DNA of 64,000 bases. It comes from Halosimplex salinum (GTDB taxonomy: Archaea; Halobacteriota; Halobacteria; Halobacteriales; Haloarculaceae). Location: contig NZ_QWGG01000003.1 in NCBI RefSeq assembly GCF_003730195.1, forward strand, positions 186,001-250,000, given 5' to 3'. Below the pieces are notes generated by a model. The model saw only the letters and a list, made by a program, of their open reading frames with translations, was not told where the DNA came from and ran no database searches. Shown in pieces: positions 26,366 to 35,628 of the stretch (position 1 is the stretch's first letter; the number at the start of each line of letters is the position of its first letter). A program made the translations under genes and the position numbers.

Positions 26366-27346
26366 ATGGGAAACGCAGACCTCCGGGATCTGGCGGTCAT
26401 CGAGGACGTGCCGTTCGACGACCTGTCGGGGTCGGTCGTCGCCGTCGACGCCCACAACTGGCTGTATCGGTACCTCACGACGACGGTCCGGTGGACGAGC
26501 GACGACATCTACACGACCGCGGACGGGGCGGAAGTCGCGAACCTCGTCGGCGTCGTCCAGGGGCTCCCGAAGTTCTTCGAACACGACATCACGCCCGTCT
26601 TCGTCTTCGACGGGTCGGTCGTCGACCTCAAGGACGACGAGGTCGAGGAGCGCCGCGAGGCGCGCGAGAAACGCGAGGAGGAACTCGAACAGGCCCGCGA
26701 GGAAGGCGACTCGCTCGCGGTCGCCCGCCTGGACTCCCAGACCCAGCGGCTGACGGATACGATCCTGACGACCACGCGGAAAGCCCTCGAGTTGCTCGAC
26801 GTGCCGGTGATCGAGGCGCCCGCCGAGGGCGAGGCCCAGGCCGCGCACATGGCCCGCGAGGGCGACGTCGACTACGTCGGCACGGAGGACTACGACGCGC
26901 TCCTGCTGGGCGCGCCGCTGACCCTGCGCCAGCTCACCAGCAAGGGCGACCCCGAACTGATGGACTTCGCGGCGACGCTGGAGACCCACGACCTGACGTG
27001 GGAACAGCTGGTCGACGCCGCCATCCTCATGGGCACTGACTTCAACGAGGGCATCTCGGGGATCGGACCGAAGACCGCCGTGACGGCCGTCCGCGAGCAC
27101 GGCGACCTCTGGGGCGTCTTCGAGGCCCGCGACGTGTACGTCGACAACGCCGACCGCATCCGCGACCTCTTCCTGAACCCCGCCGTCACCGACGACTACG
27201 ACTACGACCCGGATATCGAACCGGACCTGGAGGCCGCCCGCGCGTACGTCTGCGACGAGTGGGAAGTCGACCCCGACGAGGTCGAGCGCGGGTTCGAACG
27301 GATCGAGCAGTCGGTCGTCCAGACGGGTCTCGACCGCTGGACCTGA
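26366..27346 (+). CDS. fen: Flap endonuclease 1 (FEN-1)
   Basis: The 326-residue protein is archaeal FEN-1, which removes 5' flaps during Okazaki-fragment processing and repair. Metal-binding acidic residues are visible in [42 protein letters not shown] and MGTDFNEGI, followed by the helix-hairpin-helix [10 protein letters not shown]. The C-terminal QTGLDRW is a PIP box for binding the PCNA clamp, although the last aromatic position is Thr rather than Phe. No polymerase or PCNA gene is adjacent. A TTCAAAT patch about 30 bases before the ATG may be the promoter. Confidence 0.94.
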   Translation: MGNADLRDLAVIEDVPFDDLSGSVVAVDAHNWLYRYLTTTVRWTSDDIYTTADGAEVANLVGVVQGLPKFFEHDITPVFVFDGSVVDLKDDEVEERREAREKREEELEQAREEGDSLAVARLDSQTQRLTDTILTTTRKALELLDVPVIEAPAEGEAQAAHMAREGDVDYVGTEDYDALLLGAPLTLRQLTSKGDPELMDFAATLETHDLTWEQLVDAAILMGTDFNEGISGIGPKTAVTAVREHGDLWGVFEARDVYVDNADRIRDLFLNPAVTDDYDYDPDIEPDLEAARAYVCDEWEVDPDEVERGFERIEQSVVQTGLDRWT

Positions 27347-27533
27347 GTGTGACGGTATGCTCGGCCAAACGAGACCGGGCCGCGACCGCGGCCGTCGAAC
27401 GCCGCCCTTACTCTGTCCTGAAAGCGGTTACCCAGAGCGCCGCTAAACCGCGCGCAGATACGCCGTCGCTACCGAAAAAACGGTTTCACGGATTTATGCG
27501 TCGGAATTCCTAACGTCCGCTGGAGTCAAACTG

Positions 27534-28784
27534 ATGACAGACGAGCCTGCAGACCGACCAGCGACTGGTGAACCGAACAGACGGACGTTCCTCAAGAGCG
27601 GCGCGCTCGCGACCGGTGCGCTCGCCCTCGGGACGGGTGCGGTCGTCTCGGGGACCGACGCACAGGACGAGGACGATGACGACGACGAGGAGGGGGGCGA
27701 CGACGCGCAGGAGGAGGCGGAGACGCCGTTCGCCGCGGTCGAGTTCTCCAACCAGGAGTCCGACGGGACCGAGGTGGTCGTCGACTCCCACACTCTCTCG
27801 GAGTCGGGATACGTGGCGTTTCACGGCCCCTCGCTGCTCGACGGCGCGGTCGTCGAGAGCGTCGTCGGCGTGACCGACTACCAGGAACCGGGCATCGCCT
27901 ACCGGACGTCAGCGTCGCTGTTCGACGTGGTCGGCGCCGAGTTCGAGCAGTCGGAACTCACGGAGACGACGCCGGTCGTCGCCATGCCGCACCTCGAGAC
28001 CGGCGACAACGAGGAGTACGACTTCGTCGACACGGAGGGCGCGGAGGACGGCCCGTTCGCGGAGGACGGACTCCCGGTCGTCGACCTGGCGTACGTCGTC
28101 CCCACCGACGCGGAAGACGGGACGCCGACCGACAGCGGGAGTCCGACCGCGACGCCCACCGCGACGGCGACGCCGGACGGGACCGACGAGGGGACCGGAA
28201 CCCCCTCCGAGTCCGCCGAGACGGAGGACGGGGGACCCTTCGCGGCGGTCGACTTCTCGAACCAGACGATCGAGGACGGCGCCGTCACCGTCGGCGAGGC
28301 CGTCCTCTCCGACGGCGGGTTCGTCGTCCTCCACGACGCGCGACTCCTGGGCGGCGACGCCCTCGGGAGCGTCGTGGGCGTCTCCGAGTACCTCGAGGCC
28401 GGGCGCCACCGGGAGATCGAGGTCACGATCGACGACCCCGACGAGATCACCGAGGTCGCGCTGCCGGCCCCGCCGCTCGTCCCGATGCCCCACATGGACA
28501 CGAACGGCAACGAGGAGTACGACTTCGTCACCAGTGAGGGCGCGGAGGACGGCCCCTACACGAAAGCCGGGAACCCGGTCGTCGACATCGGCCTCGTGAA
28601 CCCCGAGGACGACGAAGGGGCCGAGACCGAGACGGAGGAAGATGACGAAACCGAGACCGACGACGATGACGACGAGGAGACCGACACCGAAACCGAGACC
28701 GACACCGCGACGACGACGGACGCTGGGACGGACACCGACACCGCGACTGACGCTGAGACGGACACCGAGACGGAGGCGTCCTAA
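27534..28784 (+). CDS. Tat-exported protein with two DUF7282-type domains
   Basis: The 416-residue protein starts with a twin-arginine signal (NRRTFLKSGALATGALALG, 15-33), then two homologous domains of about 110 residues. The first begins FAAVEFSNQESDG, the second FAAVDFSNQTIEDG. Both carry VxMPHxxTxxNEEYDFV and GAEDGP segments. A Thr/Pro spacer separates them, and a 60-residue Glu/Asp/Thr tail ends the protein. The domain resembles one I recall as DUF7282, common in haloarchaeal secreted proteins. There is no C-terminal anchor, so it is probably released or held by charge. The role is unknown. Confidence 0.8.
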   Translation: MTDEPADRPATGEPNRRTFLKSGALATGALALGTGAVVSGTDAQDEDDDDDEEGGDDAQEEAETPFAAVEFSNQESDGTEVVVDSHTLSESGYVAFHGPSLLDGAVVESVVGVTDYQEPGIAYRTSASLFDVVGAEFEQSELTETTPVVAMPHLETGDNEEYDFVDTEGAEDGPFAEDGLPVVDLAYVVPTDAEDGTPTDSGSPTATPTATATPDGTDEGTGTPSESAETEDGGPFAAVDFSNQTIEDGAVTVGEAVLSDGGFVVLHDARLLGGDALGSVVGVSEYLEAGRHREIEVTIDDPDEITEVALPAPPLVPMPHMDTNGNEEYDFVTSEGAEDGPYTKAGNPVVDIGLVNPEDDEGAETETEEDDETETDDDDDEETDTETETDTATTTDAGTDTDTATDAETDTETEAS

Positions 28785-28810
28785 CTAACTACGCGGCGGA
28801 ACCGGTGGAG

Positions 28811-28834
28811 CGGCCGGTCGCCTTCGGCCGGCCG
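28811..28834. terminator. GC hairpin between convergent genes
   Basis: Arms CGGCCGG (28811-28817) and CCGGCCG (28828-28834) are exact complements around ten bases, in the 88-base gap between convergent genes. A bidirectional transcription-end structure is plausible, but no U-tract follows. Confidence 0.4.
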
Positions 28835-28872
28835 TTCGGGTTGTCCCGCTCCGGTCGTCGAGAGACGGCCCG

Positions 28873-29646
28873 CTACGGACACTTGCCCGGCCAGCGGTCT
28901 TCCTCGGGGATCACGGGCACCTCGACGGAGGCGTCCGTCCCGTAGTCGAACCGCATCGTCGTCGCCGCGGTCGCCGTGTTCCCGTCCTGGGACACCTCGA
29001 ATTCGACGCGCGTCTTCCGCGGCCGGTCCGTCTCGCCGTCGAGCCAGACTCGGACTTCGGCGTCGTCGATGCTCGGCCCGCCGAGGACCGGCCGCGACCG
29101 ACGCTCCTGATACTGCGTGAGCGCGTCGGTCGTCGGTTCGCCGACCAGCAGCGTCGTCTCCTCGCCGTCGACCGTCTCGGTCCCGTTGTGAGAGAGCGAC
29201 CCGGATTCCAGCAGCGAGAGCTGTCGGACGGCGGGCGTCAACGTCGACCAGTCGTCGACCTCGTGTTCCTCGACGGCCCAGCGGTCGAACATCCCGCCGC
29301 ACTCCTGGTACCGCGTCCGGTTGTCCAGGTACGACTCGAAGGCCTCGCCGTCGCGCTCGGCGAACCCGTGTATCCGCTGGTCGGCGGCGTCGACGGTCCC
29401 GTTCAGGCGTACGTCGACGCGCTCGGTACGGTCGTCGACGGTCGCGACGACGCCAATGTCGGCCTCGAACCGGTAGCGCTCGGTGTCGTCGACCGCGTCT
29501 CTTGCGTCCGCGAGCGCGGACTCGGCGCGCTCGTCGCGCGTGTGGTCCGGGCCGAGCAGCGAACACCCGGCCAGCAGGACGCAGACGGCTATCGCGAGGT
29601 GGAGGGCGGGGCGGCGCACGACCGGCCGATCGGTGGCGGTCGGCAA
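28873..29646 (-). CDS. Secreted lipoprotein, LolA-like fold suspected
   Basis: The 257-residue protein has a signal peptide ending in a lipobox (VCVLLAGC, Cys at about 28), so it is lipid-anchored outside the cell. The mature part begins with an ERAESALADARDAVDDTERYRFE helix and continues as beta-strand-rich sequence with paired Cys near QECGG and KCP. The pattern resembles haloarchaeal LolA/LppX-like lipoproteins. Function is unknown. It is divergent from fumC. Confidence 0.75.
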   Translation of the reverse strand: MPTATDRPVVRRPALHLAIAVCVLLAGCSLLGPDHTRDERAESALADARDAVDDTERYRFEADIGVVATVDDRTERVDVRLNGTVDAADQRIHGFAERDGEAFESYLDNRTRYQECGGMFDRWAVEEHEVDDWSTLTPAVRQLSLLESGSLSHNGTETVDGEETTLLVGEPTTDALTQYQERRSRPVLGGPSIDDAEVRVWLDGETDRPRKTRVEFEVSQDGNTATAATTMRFDYGTDASVEVPVIPEEDRWPGKCP

Positions 29647-29767
29647 ATGTCTTGGGCCCGTCTGGCGGTCGCTCCCGCCGACAGCGTTCCGTCGGGGCGG
29701 TGACGGCTCTCGCTGCCGGCGAGAAAACAGTGCCTTTTACGCGCCTCCGCGAGACGTTCACACCGTT

Positions 29768-31180
29768 ATGACCGACGACGAGTTCCGCACGGAAGAGGAC
29801 AGCCTCGGCGAGATGCAGGTTCCCGCGGACGCCTACTGGGGCGCCCAGACCCAGCGCGCCATCCAGAACTTCCCGATCAGCGAGGAGACGTTCGGGCGGC
29901 GGTTCGTCCGCGCACTCGGGGTCGTGAAGAAGTCGGCGGCGCTGGCCAACAGCGACCTCGGGCTCGTCGCGGACGACAAGGTCGAGGCCATCGTCGAGGC
30001 CGCCGACGAGGTCATCGCCGGCGAGCACGACGACCAGTTCCCCGTCGACGTGTTCCAGACCGGGTCGGGCACCTCCTCGAACATGAACGCCAACGAGGTC
30101 ATCTCGAACCGCGCGACCGAGGTCTACGGCGGCGAGATCGGCTCCCGCGAGATCCACCCCAACGACCACGTCAACTACGGCCAGTCGAGCAACGACGTGA
30201 TCCCGACGGCGATGCACGTCGCCAGCCTCGAAGCCGTCGAGAACGACGTGCTCCCCGCGCTGGAGACGCTCGCCGAGGCGCTCGGCGAGAAGGAAGACGA
30301 GTTCGACGACGTGGTCAAGACCGGCCGCACGCACCTCCAGGACGCGACGCCGATCACGCTGGGTCAGGAGTTCTCGGGCTACCGCACGCAGGTCGAGAAG
30401 GGGATCGAGCGCGTCGAAGACACGCGCGACCACCTCTCGGAGCTCGCCCTCGGCGGGACCGCCGTCGGCACCGGGCTGAACACCCACCCCGACTTCCCGC
30501 CCAAAGCCGCGGAGTACATGAGCGAGGAGACCGGCATCGAGTTCCGCGAGGCCGACAACCACTTCGAGGCCCAGGCCGCCCACGACGCGATGTCGGAGGC
30601 CCACGGCGCCCTGCGGACGGTCGCGGGGTCGCTGAACAAGATCGCGAACGACCTGCGTCTGCTGGCGTCCGGTCCGCGGAACGGGCTCGGCGAGATCGAC
30701 CAGCCCGAGAACCAGCCCGGCTCGTCGATCATGCCCGGGAAGATCAATCCCGTCGTGGCCGAGGCGGTCAACCAGGTCCACAAGCAGGTCGTCGGGAACG
30801 ACGCGGCTGTCTCCGCCGGTGCGGCGGAGGGCCAGATCGACCTCAATTTGTACAAGCCGGTGCTGGCGAACAACTTCCTGCAGTCGGCGCGCCTGATCGC
30901 CAACGGGAGCGAGGTGTTCGCCGAGAAGTTCGTCGCGAAACTGGAGGCCGACCGCGAGCACTGCGAGGAGCGCGTCCAGCAGTCGATGGCGCTGGCGACG
31001 GCGCTGAACCCCGCCATCGGCTACGACAAGGCCAGCAAGGTCGCGAAGCAGGCGATGGCCGAGGGCAAGACGATCAGGGAGGTCGTCGTCGCCGAAGGGT
31101 ACCTGAGCGAGGACGAGGCCGACGAGGTGCTCGACCCGCGGAAGATGACGGAGCGTGTGATTCTCGGGGACGAGGAGTAG
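29768..31180 (+). CDS. fumC: Class II fumarate hydratase
   Basis: The 470-residue enzyme reversibly hydrates fumarate to L-malate in the TCA cycle. The opening DSLGEMQVPADAYWGAQTQR, GSGTSSNMNANEV, GRTHLQDATPI and the signature GSSIMPGKINPVV (catalytic Ser loop) identify class II. The Met at 29768 starts the conserved N-terminus; the long upstream frame is a shadow of the lipoprotein gene. A CTTTTACG element about 33 bases upstream may be the promoter. A hairpin directly follows the stop. Confidence 0.94.
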   Translation: MTDDEFRTEEDSLGEMQVPADAYWGAQTQRAIQNFPISEETFGRRFVRALGVVKKSAALANSDLGLVADDKVEAIVEAADEVIAGEHDDQFPVDVFQTGSGTSSNMNANEVISNRATEVYGGEIGSREIHPNDHVNYGQSSNDVIPTAMHVASLEAVENDVLPALETLAEALGEKEDEFDDVVKTGRTHLQDATPITLGQEFSGYRTQVEKGIERVEDTRDHLSELALGGTAVGTGLNTHPDFPPKAAEYMSEETGIEFREADNHFEAQAAHDAMSEAHGALRTVAGSLNKIANDLRLLASGPRNGLGEIDQPENQPGSSIMPGKINPVVAEAVNQVHKQVVGNDAAVSAGAAEGQIDLNLYKPVLANNFLQSARLIANGSEVFAEKFVAKLEADREHCEERVQQSMALATALNPAIGYDKASKVAKQAMAEGKTIREVVVAEGYLSEDEADEVLDPRKMTERVILGDEE

Positions 31181-31207
31181 CGTGGTTCGAGCGGAGCGAG
31201 AACCACG
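31181..31207 (+). terminator. Inverted repeat directly after fumC
   Basis: Arms CGTGGTTC (31181-31188) and GAACCACG (31200-31207) are exact complements around an 11-base loop, starting on the first base after the fumC stop. It probably marks the transcript end; no long T-tract follows. Confidence 0.45.
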
Positions 31208-31254
31208 TTATAGCGAGCGGCGAACGGAGTGAGGACCTCGTCGCGGACGGCCGG

Positions 31255-32070
31255 TCAGTTTGCTCCGTCGAACCACGCGGGTGGGTCGACGGTCGTCTCG
31301 CCGACGCGTTCGTAGGCGAAGGAGTAGCGGACGCGGCGGGGCGGACCGACCGAGCGGACGGTGTAGGAGACGTCGAGCGACCGGACGAACCCCTCGGGCG
31401 AGACGACGGCGACGACGGTGTAGTCGCTCACTCGGTCGCTGGCGGGCCGGTCCCAGTCGCGGCCGACGACCTCGTAGTGGCGGCGGTCGTCGACGCTGAC
31501 CGCGGCGACGGTCGCGTTCCCGACGGCGAGGTACCGCTCGATAGCGTCGGTAGCACCGAGGCCGATGTGCCGGTGGGCGACCGCGTCGATCGGGTGGACC
31601 CGGTAGTGTTCGTAGTCGGTCCGGCCGACGTACCGGTAGCGGACGATTCGCTCGGTGCCGTCGGCGTACTCGGAGTAGTTGGCGACGTTCGTCAGCCCGG
31701 AGCGGAGGCGGACGCGCTCGTCACCGCTCCAGACGCGGTAGACCGACTGCAACTCGACCCGCGCGACCGTGCGGTCGAACAGCGGCACGGACCCGTTCGG
31801 ACGGGTGGTCGACCCGTGGCGCTCGCGCCAGACGTACGAGCGGTCGGTCGTCGCCGCACGGTGGGCCGCGACGAGCGCGTCGATGTCGGCGACCGCGTCG
31901 CCGGTCAGTCCGGGGGCGATCCCCCACCGCTCGGGCGTCGGGGTGACCTCCGGGACCGGCGCGGGCGTGAGCGTGTCCGTCGCGTCGAACGACTGCTGCC
32001 CGGCGCCGAACAGCGACCCGCAGCCGGCGGTGAGTACGACCGCGAGCGCGACGAGGAGGCGCCACCGCAT
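31255..32070 (-). CDS. Secreted lipoprotein (DUF7537-like), paralogue of the 32.4 kb gene
   Basis: The 271-residue protein has a short signal ending in the lipobox LTAGC, a TLTPAPVPEVTPTPE spacer, and a domain with ALVAAHRAATTDRSYVWRER near the start and PEGFVRSLDVSYTVRS then VRYSFAYERVG near the end. The gene at 32438-33316 shares this layout (TLTPAPVPTDSPTATP, SYVWTEHS, GEGFVRRLGVSYRTE), so the two are paralogues. I recall this family as DUF7537, haloarchaeal lipoproteins of unknown role. The ATG directly before RWRLLVAL was preferred; an in-frame ATG 13 codons upstream (32109) is possible. Confidence 0.75.
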   Translation of the reverse strand: MRWRLLVALAVVLTAGCGSLFGAGQQSFDATDTLTPAPVPEVTPTPERWGIAPGLTGDAVADIDALVAAHRAATTDRSYVWRERHGSTTRPNGSVPLFDRTVARVELQSVYRVWSGDERVRLRSGLTNVANYSEYADGTERIVRYRYVGRTDYEHYRVHPIDAVAHRHIGLGATDAIERYLAVGNATVAAVSVDDRRHYEVVGRDWDRPASDRVSDYTVVAVVSPEGFVRSLDVSYTVRSVGPPRRVRYSFAYERVGETTVDPPAWFDGAN

Positions 32071-32233
32071 CGGCCGCGCTACGGGTCCGGGCGGCAAAAA
32101 CCGTCGCATCGGTCGGGCGGAGCGACCGAGAAGGGGACCCGCTCTAGTCGTCTGCCGCCGCGCACCCCTCCGCCGCCCGGCGGGCGACGACCTGCCGCCG
32201 GCCGCTCCAGAACCGCGCCGCGTTGACGCCGGC

Positions 32234-32395
32234 CTAAACGTAGAAGTCGACGACGATGGCTGCGTAGACGGCGACGAGGCCGAGGCCGAGTCCGGGCGTG
32301 AGGGAGACGCCGGCGACCGTGACGGTCACCGTGTCCCGCCGAGCCTGTCTCGGCAGTCCGCTCCGCCAGTCTCGATTCGTCGGTCCGTCGGTCAC
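32234..32395 (-). CDS. Possible 53-residue single-helix protein
   Basis: A GTG-started frame of 53 codons fills most of the gap between the two paralogous lipoprotein genes, on their strand. It encodes a basic N-terminal half and a hydrophobic C-terminal helix (GLGLGLVAVYAAIVVDFYV). A membrane-anchored microprotein is plausible, but no family is recognised and the start is weak. Confidence 0.35.
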   Translation of the reverse strand: MTDGPTNRDWRSGLPRQARRDTVTVTVAGVSLTPGLGLGLVAVYAAIVVDFYV

Positions 32396-32437
32396 GACCC
32401 GCCGGTCGCGTTTCGTCGCGGACGCTGGCCCGAACCG

Positions 32438-33316
32438 CTAGTTGCTCCGAGACGGTCCCGCGGGAGTGCCTTCGCTTTCGGGCGTCCCGCCCTGGAGGTC
32501 GAGCGCCTCGCGCGCCTCCTCGATCCACGCGGGCGGGGAGACTGTCACGCCGCCGACTTCACGGTAGGTGAAGTCGTACTCGATGCGGACGGGGACACCG
32601 CGTCGCTCGGTGCGGTAGGAGACGCCGAGTCGGCGGACGAACCCCTCGCCGGTGACCAGCGCCTCGACGGTGTAGTTGGCGGCGTACTCGCCGTCGATGA
32701 CGCCGCTGCCCTCGCTACGGACGAGGATCCGGTGGCCGCCGTCGACGCGGCCGGCCGCCACGGTGGCGTTGGAGACGGTGAGATACGCCTGGACGCGGCC
32801 GGCGGCGAGGGCGGCGAGAGCGTCGCTGGCGTCGTTCGCGTCGCTGGCGTGGTACGTCACGTCGTCGCCCTCGCCCTCGCGAACGTACCGCGTCTGACCG
32901 TCGGCGTACCGCTCGACCGTGGGCAGGTACTCCAGACCGAGACCGGTCCAGAGGACTCGCTGGGAGCGGGTCGAGCGGTAGTTGCGGCCGTCCTCGAGGC
33001 GGATCGTCCGGGTTCGGTTCCGGGCGAGGGACCAGTTGCCGTCGCCGTCGCCCGTCAGCACGCGACTGTGCTCGGTCCAGACGTAGCTCGTGCCGACCAC
33101 CGCCTCGATGTGGGCGGTCGCGAGCGCGCTCGGGCTGACGCTCCCGTCGGCCGAGAGGCCCGAGGGGAGCGGTGACGGGGTCGCCGTGGGGGAGTCAGTC
33201 GGGACAGGCGCCGGCGTCAGGGTGTCCGCCGGATCGTCGGGGTCGCCACCGTCGGCGACCAGCGAACAGCCGGCGAGGAGGACCAGCGCGACGACGGCCA
33301 GCGTCCGCCCGTTCAT
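32438..33316 (-). CDS. Secreted lipoprotein (DUF7537-like), paralogue of the 31.3 kb gene
   Basis: The 292-residue protein has a signal peptide with lipobox LLAGC (Cys at about 17), an acidic TLTPAPVPTDSPTATP spacer and the same domain as its neighbour: TAHIEAVVGTSYVWTEHS, SNATVAAGRVDGGHRI, GEGFVRRLGVSYRTERRGVPVRIEY and SPPAWIEE. The C-terminal tail is longer than in the neighbour. It is presumably lipid-anchored on the outer face. The ATG before NGRTLAVVAL was chosen because the hydrophobic region follows at once; an in-frame start at 33343 is the alternative. Confidence 0.75.
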   Translation of the reverse strand: MNGRTLAVVALVLLAGCSLVADGGDPDDPADTLTPAPVPTDSPTATPSPLPSGLSADGSVSPSALATAHIEAVVGTSYVWTEHSRVLTGDGDGNWSLARNRTRTIRLEDGRNYRSTRSQRVLWTGLGLEYLPTVERYADGQTRYVREGEGDDVTYHASDANDASDALAALAAGRVQAYLTVSNATVAAGRVDGGHRILVRSEGSGVIDGEYAANYTVEALVTGEGFVRRLGVSYRTERRGVPVRIEYDFTYREVGGVTVSPPAWIEEAREALDLQGGTPESEGTPAGPSRSN

Positions 33317-33415
33317 GGGGAGCGGTACGGACCGGACCGACAAAATCCCTCGGCGGAGTCGGGTCGCCGCGGTCGCCGCAGTCCGGTCGGCGGACCGGTA
33401 GTCGCGGGGGCGTGT

Positions 33416-33592
33416 TCAGCGATCGAGCCGAGAGACGAGACGATAGCCGAGATACGCAGTCGCGCCCGCGACGACAGCGGCCGCGAACAGGTTCCTCGGC
33501 GTGAACGGAGTGATACTGACGAGGACCGCCCCGACTACTGCACCGCTCGCACCGCCGATCGCGCCCGCAGTGTTGTCGTACTGCTCGCCCAC
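33416..33592 (-). CDS. 58-residue small membrane protein
   Basis: A GTG-started frame encodes 58 residues: GEQYDNTAGAIGGASGAVVG, a first hydrophobic helix (about 11-29), the turn TPFTPRN and a second helix (35-51), ending YRLVSRLDR. The Gly-rich first helix, positive-inside tail and high third-position GC support a real gene. No function is recognised. It lies alone between a lipoprotein gene and gatE, facing away from gatE. Confidence 0.55.
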   Translation of the reverse strand: MGEQYDNTAGAIGGASGAVVGAVLVSITPFTPRNLFAAAVVAGATAYLGYRLVSRLDR

Positions 33593-33746
33593 AGTGTCTC
33601 ACGATCCGAGCGGCGGGTAGTGTGTCTTCCGCTCCGAACCGAGCGAGCGACGTGGTGACGGGTGTTCCGGACACGTCGGGGTCGACGACCGCGACGGGGC
33701 GCCTGAGACGGAGTTCTTTTTGTCCACCCGTTCGCACACACGCTCA

Positions 33747-35624
33747 ATGAGCGACGCCGACTACGACTACGAGGATCTGGGGCTGGTGGCGGGGCTGGAG
33801 ATCCACCAGCAACTGGACACGGCCCACAAGTTATTCTGCCCGTGTCCCACCGACCTCCGTGAGCCGGAGGCCGCCGAGCGGACGTTCTCGCGGTACCTCC
33901 ATCCGACCAAGAGCGAACTCGGGGAGATAGACGAGGCCGCCCTCGAAGAGAGCATGGTCGACCGGGAGTTCGAGTACCTCTCCTACGACACCACCTGTCT
34001 CGTCGAGGAGGACGACGAACCGCCCCACCGCGTGGACCGCGAGGCGATGGACGTGACGATGGAGATCGCGCAACTGCTCGACGCGAGCGTCGCCGACCAG
34101 GTCCACGTCATGCGGAAGATCGTCGTCGACGGGTCGAACACGACGGGGTTCCAGCGGACGATGCGCGTCGCCGGCGAGGGCGCCATCGAGACCGACGAGG
34201 GCACCGTGCGGATCGAGGACCTCATGCTCGAAGAGGAGTCCGCCCAGCGCGTCGAGGAGACGGACTCCGGGGTCCAGTTCTCGCTCGACCGACTGGGCAT
34301 CCCGCTGGTCGAGATCGGGACGAAGCCGGACATCCGCTCGCCCGAGCAGGCCCGCGACGCCGCCGAGCGCATCGGCATGCTCCTGCGGTCGACGGGGCAG
34401 GTCAAGCGCGGCTTAGGTACTATTCGCCAGGACGTGAACGTCTCCATCGCAGAGGGCGCCCGCGTCGAGATCAAGGGCGTCCAGAGCCTCGACGACATCA
34501 ACGACATCGTCCGCAACGAGGTCCGCCGACAGGTCGAGTTACTGGACATCGCCGAGGAACTGCAGGCGCGCAACGCCAGCGTCGGCGACCCGCAGGACGT
34601 GACCGAGGTGTTCGAGGACACCGACTCGGGTGTCATCGGCGGCGCCCTCTCCAGCGGCGGGAACGTGATGGCCGTTCGCCTGGCGGGATTCGACGGGCTG
34701 GTCGGACGGGAGATCCAGCCCGACCGCCGCCTCGGGACCGAGCTCTCCGACCACGCGAAGCGCCACGGCGCCGGCGGCATCTTCCACACGGACGAGCTCC
34801 CGGCCTACGGCGTGACCGAGGACGAGGTCGCAGCCCTCCGTGACGCGGTCGACGCCGGGCCCGAGGACGCGGTCGCGCTCGTGGCCGACGACCCGGAGAC
34901 GACGAGTCTGGCCATCGACGCCGTGGTCGAGCGGGCCGAGGACGCGCTCGAACTGGTGCCCGAGGAGACCCGCGACGCGAACGAGGACGGCACGACGCGT
35001 TACCTGCGCCCGCTCCCGGGCGCGGCGCGGATGTACCCCGAGACGGACGTGCCGCCCGTGGAGCCCGACCCCAGCGAGGTCGACCGACCGGAGCTCCTGA
35101 CGGAGAAGGTCGAGCGCTACCAGTCCGAGTACGACCTCGGCGCCGGCCTCGCCGAACAGGTCGCCTACGGCGAGTACATGCCGCTGTTCGAGCGAGTCGT
35201 CGCCGACGGCATCGACCCGACGCTGGCGGCCGGGACCCTCGAGTCGACGCTCACCGAACTGCGCCGCGACGACGTGGCCGTCGAGCGACTGACGGACGAC
35301 CACCTCGCGGGCGCGCTCGCGCTGGTCGACGGGGGCGAGGTGCCACAGGAGGGGCTCGACGACCTCCTGCGGGCGCTGGCTGCGGACCCGAGCCTCTCTG
35401 CCGAGCAGGCCGTCGAGCAGGAGGACCTCGGCGGCGTCGGCGAGGACGAAGTCCGCGAGGCGGTCGTGACGGTCGTCGAGCGCAACGCCGAGCAGGTCGA
35501 GAGCGAGGGGATGGGCGCCTTCTCCGGGCTGATGGGCGAGTGCATGGGCGAACTCCGCGGGAAGGCCGACGGCGACACGGTGAGTAGCGTCCTCCGCGAG
35601 GAGATCCAGGAGCGAGCGGGGTGA
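33747..35624 (+). CDS. gatE: Glutamyl-tRNA(Gln) amidotransferase subunit E
   Basis: The 625-residue protein is GatE, the tRNA-binding and kinase subunit of archaeal GatDE, which converts misacylated Glu-tRNA(Gln) to Gln-tRNA(Gln). The GatB/E catalytic opening GLVAGLEIHQQLDTAHKLFCPC carries the zinc-associated Cys residues. SYDTTCLVEEDDEPP, GSNTTGFQRT, IRQDVNVSI and VEIKGVQSL follow. An AspRS-like insert (about 290-400) distinguishes GatE from GatB, and a YqeY-like tail (LTEL, SAEQAVEQEDLGG, GFSGLMGECM-type end) closes it. GatD is not adjacent. The ATG at 33747 precedes the conserved start. Confidence 0.95.
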   Translation: MSDADYDYEDLGLVAGLEIHQQLDTAHKLFCPCPTDLREPEAAERTFSRYLHPTKSELGEIDEAALEESMVDREFEYLSYDTTCLVEEDDEPPHRVDREAMDVTMEIAQLLDASVADQVHVMRKIVVDGSNTTGFQRTMRVAGEGAIETDEGTVRIEDLMLEEESAQRVEETDSGVQFSLDRLGIPLVEIGTKPDIRSPEQARDAAERIGMLLRSTGQVKRGLGTIRQDVNVSIAEGARVEIKGVQSLDDINDIVRNEVRRQVELLDIAEELQARNASVGDPQDVTEVFEDTDSGVIGGALSSGGNVMAVRLAGFDGLVGREIQPDRRLGTELSDHAKRHGAGGIFHTDELPAYGVTEDEVAALRDAVDAGPEDAVALVADDPETTSLAIDAVVERAEDALELVPEETRDANEDGTTRYLRPLPGAARMYPETDVPPVEPDPSEVDRPELLTEKVERYQSEYDLGAGLAEQVAYGEYMPLFERVVADGIDPTLAAGTLESTLTELRRDDVAVERLTDDHLAGALALVDGGEVPQEGLDDLLRALAADPSLSAEQAVEQEDLGGVGEDEVREAVVTVVERNAEQVESEGMGAFSGLMGECMGELRGKADGDTVSSVLREEIQERAG

Positions 35625-35628
35625 GTTG

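Noticed and set aside
28620-28780. GACACCGAGAC-type repeats
   Set aside because: In-frame codons of the acidic Glu/Asp/Thr tail of the Tat protein.
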